Both the position numbers and the translations under genes were made by a program. Under the pieces are notes generated by a model. It saw only the letters and a program-made list of their open reading frames with translations, was not told the origin of the DNA and did no database searches. Shown in pieces: positions 1 through 8,986 of a stretch of DNA of 64,000 bases (position 1 is its first letter; each line of letters opens with the position of its first letter). The stretch is from Korobacter sp036501185 (GTDB taxonomy: Bacteria; Acidobacteriota; Terriglobia; Terriglobales; Acidobacteriaceae), in contig DASYAU010000114.1 of the NCBI GenBank assembly GCA_036501185.1, positions 1 to 64,000 on the forward strand. The letters run 5' to 3'.

Positions 1-543
1 GACGGCCAAACTGGACCAGACGTCGGTGCTGAAATGCAGCGCGTCGGCCTGAAGTGCCTGGCTGTCGTAACGATCGGCGATGCGCTTCAGCCGTCGCGAT
101 CGCCAAAGATCGATCACGATAGACGTGAACATCACCACAAAGGCCCAGATGCTGGGCCGGATCTCGACGCTGTGGAAGAACAGGCGCTCCACCGCCTCGT
201 ACACGATCCAGACGCACGTCAGCAGCAGCAGGCCGGTTTCGATGAACGCGGAGAAGTTCTCGACCTTGCCGTGCCCGAACTGATGGTCGGCGTCAGCCGG
301 CTTATCGGAAACCCGGACGGAAAACAACGTCACCGCGGCGGCGATAAGATCGAGACCGGAGTGCGCCGCTTCCGAGAGAATGCCCAGGCTCCCCGTATAA
401 GCGCCCACCACCACTTTGAATATCGTGATGAAGACTGCGGCAATGACGGAATTCAGCGCAACCGAACGTTTATCGCGGCGCATGGCCTCGGCCCCGAATT
501 CCGAAGGGTTCGGAGCCGCTCGTTCCGTCTGAAGATCCGGCAT
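1..543 (-). CDS. Cation diffusion facilitator (CDF) family metal exporter, C-terminus cut by the window edge
   Basis: The minus strand reads open from an ATG at 543 to the first base of the window, giving 181 residues without a stop. Transmembrane segments typical of CDF transporters are visible. They include one carrying the EAAHSGLDL motif, a GHGKVE loop near the first membrane pair, and the ADALHFSTDVWSS segment that holds the second His-Asp metal pair (HxxxD) of the family. CDF proteins export Zn, Co, Fe or Mn across the cytoplasmic membrane in exchange for protons. The C-terminal cytoplasmic domain lies outside the window, so metal specificity cannot be judged. A later ATG at 483 (MRRDKRS) is an alternative start. 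The gene is divergent from the SurA-like gene that follows. Confidence 0.85.
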   Translation of the reverse strand, partial: MPDLQTERAAPNPSEFGAEAMRRDKRSVALNSVIAAVFITIFKVVVGAYTGSLGILSEAAHSGLDLIAAAVTLFSVRVSDKPADADHQFGHGKVENFSAFIETGLLLLTCVWIVYEAVERLFFHSVEIRPSIWAFVVMFTSIVIDLWRSRRLKRIADRYDSQALQADALHFSTDVWSSLAV

Positions 544-633
544 TGGGAGATTATCGCCTGTTGGACCGATGGTGCCAAAGAGGAAAGCAATTCGCTGTGC
601 TACGATTTTCGGCATCGATCCAGGGAGGGCTGT

Positions 634-1632
634 TTGTTACGCACCTTGCGCTGCACGATAGTGTTGCTGGCCGTGGCCGGCGCGCTAATGGCCCAGGCGA
701 AACCTGGCGCGAAACCCGATGAGAAAAAGTCCGTTCAATCCAAGCCCGATACCGCGCAGACAGCGGTGGATCCTGACGATTTCGTGGTCCTCATCACCGG
801 CGCATGCCAAACTCCCCCCGGACAGTTTGCCGTCCGAGACTGCGTACGGGGCGTAACCCGCGCCGAGTTCGAGAAGCTGCTCGCCATCACGCAGCCTAAC
901 GCCACCGGTGCCTACAAGCAGAAGCTCGCCGAGACCCTGGGGCAGGTCATCATCCTTTCCAATGAAGCCAAAAAACGTGAACTGACGAAAGATCCGGATA
1001 TTGAAGAACTATTGCGCTTCAAGCAGATGCAGACACTCGCAGAGCTCCTGGTAGGGCGCGCTATGAAGACGGACGCGCAGCCCACCGACGACGAGATCAA
1101 CGCCTATTACCAGTCTCACCTGGACGATTACCAGACCGCCGACTTCCTGCGGATTATCGTCCCGGCAAAGAACCTTGCCGCGCCCGACGACGATGCCAAG
1201 TTTGCCGAGACAATACGCGCGCGCTGCGCTAGTGGCGAGGACGTGAAGAAGTTGCAAGCCGAAGCCGATCAGCGCGTCGGTCGTCCGGCCGCAGCTCCCG
1301 TAGATTTGAAGAATCAACAGCGCGCCATGTTTCCGCAGGCGCAACGTGCAATGTTCAATTCTATGCCCGGCGAGTGCGTCACTGAGTCGCCCAGTAAAGG
1401 TGAATTCTTTGTTTATAAGTTGGTGGCGAAGAGCGAGTCGCCCACACCCGCAGCAAAGGCCGCGATTGTGAATGCTTTGGAGGGGGAGAAGATCAAGTCC
1501 GAATTGGAGGACCTCAAGAAGCAAAACGTAGTGAGTCTGAACGAGAAATATTTCGGGCCGCTGCCCTCCCAGCCCAAGGTTCTTACGCCCGTCCCGACCC
1601 CGCCCCCTCCGGGGCCAACGGCACCGCAATGA
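634..1632 (+). CDS. SurA/PpiC-like periplasmic chaperone
   Basis: A 332-residue secreted protein with a signal peptide (MLRTLRCTIVLLAVAGALMAQA). A SurA-type N-terminal helical region follows (helices around QTLAELLVGRAM and TDDEINAYYQSH), then a parvulin-like segment (DFLRIIVPAK..) and a Pro-rich tail. SurA-like proteins guard outer-membrane proteins in the periplasm. The parvulin domain here is weakly conserved, so chaperone rather than isomerase activity is the safer inference. I chose the TTG at 634 because a purine-rich site (agggaggg) sits five bases upstream and the signal peptide begins there. The open frame continues further upstream, but that part lies over the oppositely oriented CDF gene. 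The stop overlaps the next start by 4 bases (ATGA), so the two are probably cotranscribed. Confidence 0.75.
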   Translation: MLRTLRCTIVLLAVAGALMAQAKPGAKPDEKKSVQSKPDTAQTAVDPDDFVVLITGACQTPPGQFAVRDCVRGVTRAEFEKLLAITQPNATGAYKQKLAETLGQVIILSNEAKKRELTKDPDIEELLRFKQMQTLAELLVGRAMKTDAQPTDDEINAYYQSHLDDYQTADFLRIIVPAKNLAAPDDDAKFAETIRARCASGEDVKKLQAEADQRVGRPAAAPVDLKNQQRAMFPQAQRAMFNSMPGECVTESPSKGEFFVYKLVAKSESPTPAAKAAIVNALEGEKIKSELEDLKKQNVVSLNEKYFGPLPSQPKVLTPVPTPPPPGPTAPQ

Positions 1633-2702
1633 GCGAGCACCCAGCGGTGATCGTCACCGGCGTTGCGGGCAACCTCGGGCGACGCCTGCTACTGCAATTG
1701 CAAAACTTCAAAGTGATCGGAATCGACCTCCGCCCGCCGGAAGGCAGTTCCCTCGCCCACTTCGAGGAAATGGATTTTGGTACGGAAGCGTCTTGTGAAC
1801 GGTTGATTGAGGTGCTTCGTGAAACTGGCGCGACGTCCGTAGTCCACCTCGCCTTTGTACTGGATCCGTTGCAAACCGGCATTCTTGACGTCGAGCGCAT
1901 GTGGCAGATCAACGTGGCAGGGGTTGCCCGCGTGATGGAAGCGATCAGCGTTGTCAACCGGCTGGGCGGCAACGTGCAAAGGTTCATTTTCACCAGCAGT
2001 GTTTCGGCCTATGGCCCCGAAACACCGCCAATGGTGAAGGAAGACGCCCCTCTAAACGCCCACACCCTGAACTACGCCGTACACAAGAAGCAAGCCGATG
2101 AAGTGGTGCGGTACCGTCAGGACTGGATGGGCGACTGCCACAGTTACGTTCTCCGGCCGCACATCTTCACCGGATCGACCGTGCACAATTATCAAATCGG
2201 CGCTCTGCACGGCACGCCCACCGGCAACAGCAAGCGCGCTGAGAAAATGCGTCGCGACGGCAAACGCCTGCCGCTCATGCTGCCATGGGGCAAGCAGTAT
2301 CTCGGGAGGCAATTTCAGTTCGTACACGTCGACGACGTAGCGCGCCTGGTCACATACTTGCTCCGTCGTGACCCGGCACTCGACGAACCACTCACGGTGC
2401 TAAACGTCTCCGGCCACGGTGCCCCGCTCACCATCGCCCAATGTGCGCAGATGGCGAATGCAAAGATCCGCCGCGTCCCGAATCGCCGCGTCGCCGGCCT
2501 GATTTTGCAGAAACTATGGGACTGGGGAATCTCCGGCATCCCGCCCGATGCACTGCCCTACATGATCGGTTCGTACACTATGGATACAACACGCCTGCAG
2601 AGGTTCCTCGGACCGGAATACCACGACGTGATTCGCTACTCGGTTTCGGAGGCCCTGGCGGAGAGCTTCGCACGCGCAGCCGCCGCCGGATCCCAGGACT
2701 GA
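1629..2702 (+). CDS. NAD-dependent epimerase/dehydratase (extended SDR family)
   Basis: A 357-residue extended short-chain dehydrogenase. Residues 8-20 contain the nucleotide-binding glycine motif (GVAGNLGRR). An acidic residue after beta-2 (IGIDLRPP) suggests NAD preference. The catalytic Tyr-Lys pair is in NYAVHKK, preceded by a serine motif (FTSSVSAYG). Family members act on nucleotide sugars or other activated sugars and alcohols, and the substrate here is not evident. The start overlaps the preceding SurA-like gene by 4 bases, which indicates translational coupling. The stop lies two bases from the end of the convergent methyltransferase gene. Confidence 0.8.
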   Translation: MSEHPAVIVTGVAGNLGRRLLLQLQNFKVIGIDLRPPEGSSLAHFEEMDFGTEASCERLIEVLRETGATSVVHLAFVLDPLQTGILDVERMWQINVAGVARVMEAISVVNRLGGNVQRFIFTSSVSAYGPETPPMVKEDAPLNAHTLNYAVHKKQADEVVRYRQDWMGDCHSYVLRPHIFTGSTVHNYQIGALHGTPTGNSKRAEKMRRDGKRLPLMLPWGKQYLGRQFQFVHVDDVARLVTYLLRRDPALDEPLTVLNVSGHGAPLTIAQCAQMANAKIRRVPNRRVAGLILQKLWDWGISGIPPDALPYMIGSYTMDTTRLQRFLGPEYHDVIRYSVSEALAESFARAAAAGSQD

Positions 2703-2703
2703 T

Positions 2704-3462
2704 TTACTTTTTCCCTCTCCACAATCCGGCGATCCCGAATGTATAGCGCGTCCAACTCACCTCGCGGAAGCCAACAGCCTTCATCCGTTCCAGCATCTCT
2801 TCCGGCTGCGGAAAGCGCTCCACGCTGGCGGGTAGATAGGCGTAGGGGCCCTTCACTCCGCTGATCATGGTTCCGATTCTCGGCAGGACGTTCTTGAAGT
2901 AAAAACGGTACAGATGGCCGAACGTGCCCTTCGGCTCGCTGAAGTCGAGAATGCCAATCTCACCGTCGGTGCGCAGCACGCGGTAAATCTCGCGTAAGCC
3001 GGCATCGTAATTCGCGAGATTGCGAAATCCGAAGGCGCTCGTCACCAGGTCAAATTCGCCATCCGAAAATGGCATGTGCAATGCATCGGCCTCGACCCAT
3101 TCAATCGGCTTCCCTGCACCTTTCAGTCGCGCACGCTCCAGCATCGCAGCCGAGAAATCGGCGCCTACCATTCGCGGCTTCGGATCTCCAGCGTGACGGT
3201 ACAGCGCAAAGGTCATATCCCCCGTGCCGCAGCACAGGTCGAGTACCCGCGCACTCTGTCGACGCAAGATGTGTTGGAAGATTCTCGCTGTGCGGTTCCA
3301 CCACAGCCGGTCCACGTTCATGGACAGCACGTGGTTCAACAAATCGTAGCGCGGCGCGATCGACGAAAACATATCCCGAACTTGCGCGGCAGCTTGCGCT
3401 TCGTCGCGCGCACCCTCGGGCGCGGCGCCCACCACTTGCGGCTTGCGGGTCTCGGGGCTCAT
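2704..3462 (-). CDS. menG: Demethylmenaquinone / ubiquinone-biosynthesis C-methyltransferase (MenG/UbiE family)
   Basis: A 252-residue class I SAM methyltransferase. The signatures of the UbiE/COQ5 family are present in order: FSSIAPRYDLLNHVLSM, the SAM motif LDLCCGTGDM, the VTSAFGFRNL region, and LDFSEPKG. The enzyme methylates demethylmenaquinone in the last step of menaquinone synthesis. Acidobacteria use menaquinone, so menG is the likelier role. The start at 3462 is set by the 4-base ATGA overlap with aroB upstream. The frame stays open further upstream only over aroB. It forms an operon with aroB. Confidence 0.9.
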   Translation of the reverse strand: MSPETRKPQVVGAAPEGARDEAQAAAQVRDMFSSIAPRYDLLNHVLSMNVDRLWWNRTARIFQHILRRQSARVLDLCCGTGDMTFALYRHAGDPKPRMVGADFSAAMLERARLKGAGKPIEWVEADALHMPFSDGEFDLVTSAFGFRNLANYDAGLREIYRVLRTDGEIGILDFSEPKGTFGHLYRFYFKNVLPRIGTMISGVKGPYAYLPASVERFPQPEEMLERMKAVGFREVSWTRYTFGIAGLWRGKK

Positions 3463-4559
3463 TCGACAAAGGACAAATACTTCAACTCTTCGATCGCTTG
3501 AATAACAGCCCGCTCCGGAACATCGGTAACGATTTCGACTTTGCCGACTTCGCGCGGGAGGATGAACGACGTGACGCCATTCACCGTCTTCTTGTCGCCC
3601 TTGATGCGGTGGGCTGTCTTCCGAGCGCTGACCTCCACCTTGGGCAGTGGTGCGTACGCCAGCACCGATGAAATAATCCGCTCTGCTGTGGACGAATCCG
3701 TGCGCTGCAATCCGGCTGCGATCATCGTGGCTGCAATCATCCCCCACGCAACGGCCTCGCCGTGCAGGAAATACTTGTAGTGGGTTTCAGTCTCAAGCGC
3801 GTGGCCTACGGTGTGCCCGAAGTTCAGAATGCGCCGTTCGCCGCTCTCTTTTTCATCCGCACCTACCACTTCGGCCTTCACCCGCACGCTTTCGGTAATC
3901 AGCCACTCCAGCAGTTTCGGATCGCGTTGCACAATGCTCTGCCGCTCGCGTTCCATGCGCTCGAACATATCGGCCCGACGGATCACACCGCATTTTAACG
4001 ATTCATACAATCCCGAGCGGAACTCGCGTTCGGGCAGCGTACTAAACACGCCTGGATCGGCCAGCACCAGCCAAGGCTGGTAGAAAGTGCCGACGAGGTT
4101 CTTGCCGACCTTCAGGTTCACACCGGTTTTGCCGCCGACAGACGAATCCACTTGCGCCAGGAACGTTGTCGGCATCTGCACCACGGGAATCCCGCGCATG
4201 AAAACACTGGCGAGAAAGCCTGCAACATCGCCCACTACACCACCACCCAGCGCGCAGATCACGGAGTGACGGTCGGCGTTTTTGGCCATCATCTTCGTGG
4301 CGAGCGCCTCGACAGACGTCATGTTCTTGGCGCGCTCTCCATCTTCCATTTCGAGAAAATTCACCTCGAACCCCGCGCTAGCGAGCGATTCGGTCACGAT
4401 CGGTGCCCAATGTTTTTTCACCGGCGGTGTGGTCACCACGAAGCAGCGCTGCGCCTCGGGCAAAACGGCGCGAATGTGGGTTCCGGCCTCGCGAAGGATT
4501 TCGTGACCGATTAGCACGTCGTAGGAGCGGCTCGCAGTATGTACGGGAACGCGGTTCAA
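3459..4559 (-). CDS. aroB: 3-dehydroquinate synthase
   Basis: A 366-residue enzyme that converts DAHP to 3-dehydroquinate, the second step of the shikimate pathway. It uses NAD and a divalent metal in the cytoplasm. Hallmarks are the glycine-rich ALGGGVVGDVAGF segment, the MPTTFLAQVDSSVGGKTGVN loop, and metal-binding histidines in NFGHTVGHALE and LHGEAVAWGM. The length is normal for the family. The 3' end overlaps menG by 4 bases, so shikimate and quinone genes are coupled here. The gene is divergent from nadB with about 100 bases between the starts. Confidence 0.95.
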   Translation of the reverse strand: MNRVPVHTASRSYDVLIGHEILREAGTHIRAVLPEAQRCFVVTTPPVKKHWAPIVTESLASAGFEVNFLEMEDGERAKNMTSVEALATKMMAKNADRHSVICALGGGVVGDVAGFLASVFMRGIPVVQMPTTFLAQVDSSVGGKTGVNLKVGKNLVGTFYQPWLVLADPGVFSTLPEREFRSGLYESLKCGVIRRADMFERMERERQSIVQRDPKLLEWLITESVRVKAEVVGADEKESGERRILNFGHTVGHALETETHYKYFLHGEAVAWGMIAATMIAAGLQRTDSSTAERIISSVLAYAPLPKVEVSARKTAHRIKGDKKTVNGVTSFILPREVGKVEIVTDVPERAVIQAIEELKYLSFVE

Positions 4560-4659
4560 AGTGGTTCGAATCTTCCTGGCTTTAAGAGAATTGCGTGCCG
4601 CGCGACATCATAATTCGTACGCTTTTCGCATGGTACCATTCCGATTAGATCGAGCGCAG

Positions 4660-6228
4660 ATGAAGCAGGTTCCTACAAAAACAGATTTCATCGTAATCGG
4701 CGCCGGCGTGGCGGGTTTGCGGGCCGCGATCGAGCTGGCGGAACATGGACAGGTCATTTGCCTCGCTAAGCGTGAGGTTGAGGAGTCGAACACTCAATAC
4801 GCGCAGGGCGGCATCGCGGTAGCGCTCAGTGATGAAGATGAAATCGGCCTCCATCTCCAGGATACGATCAACGCCGGCGATGGCCTCGTCAACGAAGAAG
4901 CCGCGCGCGTTCTCGTCGAAGAAGGGCCTCCACGCATCGAAGAACTGATCGCTTGGGGCACGCAATTCGACCGCAACGGCACTAAGCTGGCTTTCACCCG
5001 CGAAGGTGCGCACAGCCGCAATCGCGTGCTGCACGCGCATGGCGATTCGACCGGACGCGAGATCGGACGCGCTCTCTACGCCAAGGCCGTCACTATCCCA
5101 AAGATCCAGTTTCTCGAGTTTGAATTCACGTTTGAGCTGATTAAAGAGCATGGCGGCGTGAGTGGTGTGCGCATTCTCGATGCGGAAAATCGCGCGCGCT
5201 CCATCCACTCGCGCGGCGTCGTCCTTGCAACCGGCGGCCTCGGGCAGGTTTATAGCGACACTACTAATCCTACAGTTGCAACCGGAGATGGCGTGGCAAT
5301 GGCCTATCGCGCCGGCGCTGAAATCAGCGACATGGAGTTCGTGCAGTTCCATCCCACCGCGCTCTACATCAAAGGCGCACCGCGGTTCTTGCTGAGCGAG
5401 GCTCTGCGCGGCGAAGGCGCCTACCTGCGGAACATGGAGCTCCAACGCTTCATGCTGAAGTATCACGAGATGGCAGAACTTGCTCCACGCGACGTGGTGG
5501 CTCGAGCCATCGCACATGAGATCGAGCTTGCCGGCTCCCCCGAAGCGGTCGTCTATCTCGACCTCACGCATCTCCCCGCGGATCGCGTGCGATCGCGTTT
5601 CCCCCGCATTTACCAGACTTGCCTTCAGTACAACATCGACATCGCCACGGACCTGATCCCGATTCGCCCTGCGGCCCACTACGCGATGGGAGGCGTGAAA
5701 ACCGATCTCGACGGACGCACTTCGCTGCCCGGCCTATTCGCCGCCGGCGAGTGCGCCTGCACCGGCGTTCACGGCGCGAACCGCCTGGCCAGCAATTCGC
5801 TGCTGGAAGGTCTCGTGTACGGTGCGCGCGCCGCCCGCACTATGGCAGCGGAGTGCAAGGAACTCGGGCCGGTTCCAGGAGAGATCCCGGTCTCGCTAGT
5901 CGATCCTGAAGCGGATACCGAACAGGCCGAAACCGTGCTGCGCAAAGTGCAAATGCTCATGTGGCGAGACGTGGGCGTTGTGCGCAACGGACGACGCTTG
6001 CGCCAGGTCATCCAGGAACTCGAAGGCTTACGCGAATACGTCCCCGGCGGCGTATTGCGACGTGCCTGGGAAGCCGCGAATGTTCTCGAAACCGGGCTGC
6101 TTATCGCCCGTTCAGCCCTCGCCCGCGAGGAAAGCCGCGGCGCTCATTACCGCAAAGATTTTCCCGAGAAGTTAGAAAAGCTTCGAAAGCATTCGGTGGT
6201 GCGGGGTGGAGAGATTGCGTTCGAGTAG
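4660..6228 (+). CDS. nadB: L-aspartate oxidase
   Basis: A 522-residue flavoprotein that oxidises L-aspartate to iminoaspartate, the first step of de novo NAD synthesis. The FAD Rossmann motif is at residues 9-24 (FIVIGAGVAGLRAA). The substrate region includes QGGIAVAL, REGAHSRNRVLHAHGDSTG, GAYLRN and PRDVVARA. The late FAD-binding segment LFAAGECACTGVHGANRLASNS is complete. The reading frame is open back to 4561. The ATG at 4660 matches the usual N-terminus, and an in-frame ATG at 4630 is an alternative. nadA and nadC are not beside it. Confidence 0.93.
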   Translation: MKQVPTKTDFIVIGAGVAGLRAAIELAEHGQVICLAKREVEESNTQYAQGGIAVALSDEDEIGLHLQDTINAGDGLVNEEAARVLVEEGPPRIEELIAWGTQFDRNGTKLAFTREGAHSRNRVLHAHGDSTGREIGRALYAKAVTIPKIQFLEFEFTFELIKEHGGVSGVRILDAENRARSIHSRGVVLATGGLGQVYSDTTNPTVATGDGVAMAYRAGAEISDMEFVQFHPTALYIKGAPRFLLSEALRGEGAYLRNMELQRFMLKYHEMAELAPRDVVARAIAHEIELAGSPEAVVYLDLTHLPADRVRSRFPRIYQTCLQYNIDIATDLIPIRPAAHYAMGGVKTDLDGRTSLPGLFAAGECACTGVHGANRLASNSLLEGLVYGARAARTMAAECKELGPVPGEIPVSLVDPEADTEQAETVLRKVQMLMWRDVGVVRNGRRLRQVIQELEGLREYVPGGVLRRAWEAANVLETGLLIARSALAREESRGAHYRKDFPEKLEKLRKHSVVRGGEIAFE

Positions 6229-6360
6229 ATAGGTTCCATCCTGGAACATATCCCACCAAAGTCTTCAGCCTTGTCGCCGAGATTACGGGAACCGGATCGC
6301 GAGTCTAGGTTTGCGCAGATTAAGCCGGGGTTTTCGTTTGCAGCATTCTGTCTGGTAGCC

Positions 6361-6846
6361 CTACATCTTGTAATGACCCAAGTCATCGTCGTTCAGTCCT
6401 TCGAGATACTTGCGTAAATCGTCGCCGCTCACGCGGTCGCTGATCTGCGTCGCCTGCTTGCTGGTCTTCAATACCTCGTCTTCGACATAGATTGGGCAAT
6501 CCATGCGCAACGCAAGTGCGAGCGCGTCCGACGGCCGCGAGTCAATGCTCACCGGGCTACCGCCCCGCGTGAGCCAGATCACGGCGTAAAAGGTGTCGTC
6601 CTTCAACTCGGTGACCACCACCTTCTCCACGTGCGCTTCCATTCCGAGCAGCACATTTTTCAGAAGATCATGCGTCATGGGACGCGGAGTGGCAACCTTC
6701 TCGATCTCCAGCGCAATAGCGTTCGCCTCGTAAACGCCCACCCAGATCGGCAACACGGTATCGCTGCCAACGTCCTTCAGGATCACGATGGGCATGTTTG
6801 TAACCGGGTCCATCATCAAACCCCGGATCTTCATTTCGACTTCCAT
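6361..6846 (-). CDS. Bifunctional nuclease (BFN/DUF151) family protein
   Basis: A 161-residue BFN-domain protein. The conserved core IVILKDVGSDTVLPIWVGVYEANAI and the SIDSRPSDALALALR motif are intact. Related proteins in plants and thermophiles have been reported to have nuclease activity. Their role in bacteria is unclear. The start at 6846 is supported by aagggagaa eight to twelve bases upstream. The gene lies 18 bases downstream of miaB on the same strand, so it is probably cotranscribed with it. Confidence 0.82.
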   Translation of the reverse strand: MEVEMKIRGLMMDPVTNMPIVILKDVGSDTVLPIWVGVYEANAIALEIEKVATPRPMTHDLLKNVLLGMEAHVEKVVVTELKDDTFYAVIWLTRGGSPVSIDSRPSDALALALRMDCPIYVEDEVLKTSKQATQISDRVSGDDLRKYLEGLNDDDLGHYKM

Positions 6847-6864
6847 CGTGATTCTCCCTTCCGG

Positions 6865-8196
6865 CTAGCTGACAACCAGTTCTCCGACCAAGCTGTTGGG
6901 AAAGGCAGCCGTTACCAGAACGTGATGATAGGACCCGATAACAGGCTGCACGCCTGAAGGCACAGAAAAATTCAGGGTCTTGTTCTGCGAGGTCCGCCCA
7001 ACCCACTGCGATCGGGCCGGATTCTCAGCTTCAACCATCACTTCAAGAATACCACCGATCTCTTTGCGATAATTGGCTCTCTGAATCTCACGCTGCCGCT
7101 CCATTAAAATCTGCAAGCGCCGCGATTTCTCGGCTTCCGCAACCGTGTCGATGTACTTCAGGGCCGGAGTGTTGGGACGAGGAGAGTACTTGAAGCTGAA
7201 CACCCCGTCGTATTGCACTTCATCGAGCAGGGTGAGGGTTTCCTCAAACTCTCGTTCGGTTTCGCCCGGGAATCCGACAATCACGTCTGTGGTAATGCTG
7301 AGCCGCCGGTTCTTCGTCGCCTTCATCCAGGCAATCCGCTCCAGGTACTGCTCACGGGTGTACTCGCGGAACATCTCGCGAAGCACCTTGCTCGATCCGC
7401 TCTGTACCGGAAGGTGAACGTGGTCGCAAAGTGTCGGCGTGTTGTCGATAGCATCGACAATGTCACGGGTAAAGTCTCGCGGATGGGAAGTCGTAAACCG
7501 AACGCGCTTGATGCCATCCACGTTCCCGACCGCCTTCAGCAGCTCGGCAAAACTCATCGTTCCGCTCGGATCGCGATAGGAATTCACGTTCTGTCCGAGG
7601 AGTTGGACGTCCGTAAATCCAGCCTCAGCCATTTGCCGCGCTTCCCGCAGAACGCTCTCAGCCGTGCGGCTGCGCTCCTTACCACGGGTGTACGGCACCA
7701 CGCAGTAGGCGCAGAACTTGTCACAGCCCTCAATGATCGTGATGTACCCGCGATGCGCGTTGCCGCGCGCCGTGAACTCGGTTTCAAACGTCTGATCGGT
7801 CTCGCGATCGTCGAGCCCCGTCACGCGATGGCTGCCGCTCTCGATCTGAATCAGCATCTCAGGCAGATTGCGGTACGACGCCGACCCTGCAACCAGAGAA
7901 ACGTGCGGTGCGCGCTCGAAAATCTTCTCGCCTTCCTGCTGGGCTACGCAGCCCAGTACGGCGAACCGCTTCCCTTCCTTCTGGAGCTTGCGGAAATCGT
8001 TGAGCCGGTGAAAGACCTTCTGTTCGGCTTTATCGCGGATGGAGCAGGTGTTGTAGAGGATAAGCCCCGCGTCCTGTTCGCTCTCGACCTGGCGATACCC
8101 CTGCGAAATGAGCGTACCCACGACTTTCTCCGAGTCGTGGAAGTTCATCTGGCAGCCAAATGTCTCGATATAAAACGTTTTCTGGTCGGAGCTCAC
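6865..8196 (-). CDS. miaB: tRNA-2-methylthio-N6-dimethylallyladenosine synthase
   Basis: A 443-residue radical SAM methylthiotransferase. It adds the methylthio group to isopentenyl-adenosine 37 of tRNAs that read UNN codons. Domains in order: UPF0004 with FGCQMNFHDSEK, a GCVAQQEGE cysteine, the radical SAM motif EGCDKFCAYCVVPYTRG (CxxxCxxC), and a C-terminal TRAM domain with NFSVPSG. The GTG at 8196 is preferred because aagga lies seven bases upstream. The open frame continues upstream but without any conserved sequence. The paralogous enzyme RimO is encoded at 25477. Confidence 0.92.
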   Translation of the reverse strand: MSSDQKTFYIETFGCQMNFHDSEKVVGTLISQGYRQVESEQDAGLILYNTCSIRDKAEQKVFHRLNDFRKLQKEGKRFAVLGCVAQQEGEKIFERAPHVSLVAGSASYRNLPEMLIQIESGSHRVTGLDDRETDQTFETEFTARGNAHRGYITIIEGCDKFCAYCVVPYTRGKERSRTAESVLREARQMAEAGFTDVQLLGQNVNSYRDPSGTMSFAELLKAVGNVDGIKRVRFTTSHPRDFTRDIVDAIDNTPTLCDHVHLPVQSGSSKVLREMFREYTREQYLERIAWMKATKNRRLSITTDVIVGFPGETEREFEETLTLLDEVQYDGVFSFKYSPRPNTPALKYIDTVAEAEKSRRLQILMERQREIQRANYRKEIGGILEVMVEAENPARSQWVGRTSQNKTLNFSVPSGVQPVIGSYHHVLVTAAFPNSLVGELVVS

Positions 8197-8326
8197 GCGC
8201 ACATCCTTTGCGCCAAGTATAGCGAAATTCCGGGTAGAGCACCGCACTGTGGCACTTGCGAAAGTGTCCCAATTAACGCCGTATCCCAGCGGGTGGGCGC
8301 CGTACTCTGCCAGGGTGGAGGGTGCC

Positions 8327-8872
8327 ATGCGGATTCGACGATTGTTCTGGATGATCCTGTGCTTCCTGCTTTCAACGAACGCTCTGTGGGCGAAGGGCTC
8401 GGACGACTGGCAGGTCGTTACACGTCTTAAGTGGGATTCGCCGCTCCGTGTGGAATTGTGGAGCGGCCAAGAGTATGCCGGTCGTTTCGACATGGCCGAC
8501 GAGCATGTTTTTCGCCTGAAGCTCCCCTCGCACGACAGTGCGGGACGGACCGGCACCGTCCTGACGTTTGCCCGCGAGCAGGTACGCATCGTGCTGAGGA
8601 TCTCGAACCACTATCCTGACCTTGAAACTTACCAACGCGCGGGAATGATAGCCGGTGGTATCACCGGAGCGGCGGTGTTGGGAATGGCCGTAAAGCATAG
8701 CGCATGGCCGGCGGGAGCCTTGCTCGGCGGCGCCATGGGATTGGGGGGAGGAGCGCTGCTCGGCGGCATGGCAGGACTGGCGGCCCACGGCGCTGGTCGC
8801 CATGAAAAAGTGGCGTACCAATCGCGCACAGAGCCGCCGGTGGCAAGGCCTCCGGACCCTCATGAACAGTGA
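8327..8872 (+). CDS. Secreted or membrane-anchored protein with glycine-rich hydrophobic segment
   Basis: A 181-residue protein of unknown function. Residues 1-22 form a signal peptide (MRIRRLFWMILCFLLSTNALWA). A beta-rich central region follows (LRVELWSGQEYAGRFDMADEHVFRLKL), then a Gly/Ala-rich hydrophobic segment (GAMGLGGGALLGGMAGLAAHG) resembling glycine-zipper membrane segments. The tail is charged. The ATG at 8327 has ggtggaggg upstream and opens the signal peptide. It is divergent from miaB. The central part recalls Sm-like or LSM-fold 'regulation of cell surface' proteins, but I cannot assign it. Confidence 0.6.
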   Translation: MRIRRLFWMILCFLLSTNALWAKGSDDWQVVTRLKWDSPLRVELWSGQEYAGRFDMADEHVFRLKLPSHDSAGRTGTVLTFAREQVRIVLRISNHYPDLETYQRAGMIAGGITGAAVLGMAVKHSAWPAGALLGGAMGLGGGALLGGMAGLAAHGAGRHEKVAYQSRTEPPVARPPDPHEQ

Positions 8873-8986
8873 CGATCAGAGCTGCTGGGGTTGCATGTCT
8901 AAGGCAAACGAAAGGGAGCAACCGCAGCTCTCCCCTCGGGTTCTTTACAAGTAGACGTTGAGAACCTGCATGAGGGAGAGCTCGTC

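Noticed and set aside
34..633. Upstream open extension of the SurA-like protein, and antisense reading over the CDF gene
   Set aside because: The minus strand here is a clear CDF transporter. The signal peptide of the chaperone begins at 634, so the extension is only an open frame on the opposite strand.
3463..3747. Longer N-terminus for the menG/ubiE gene
   Set aside because: The extra residues lie over aroB and have no family similarity. ATG 3462 with the 4-base overlap is better.
6229..6360. Hairpin gttcca..tggaac after nadB as a terminator
   Set aside because: The stem has only six pairs and is not followed by a T tract.
7213..8430. Long plus-strand open frame of 405 codons
   Set aside because: It is antisense to miaB and has the composition of an antisense reading.
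8197..8589. Longer N-terminus for miaB
   Set aside because: It overlaps the divergent secreted gene. Family sequence starts at the GTG at 8196.
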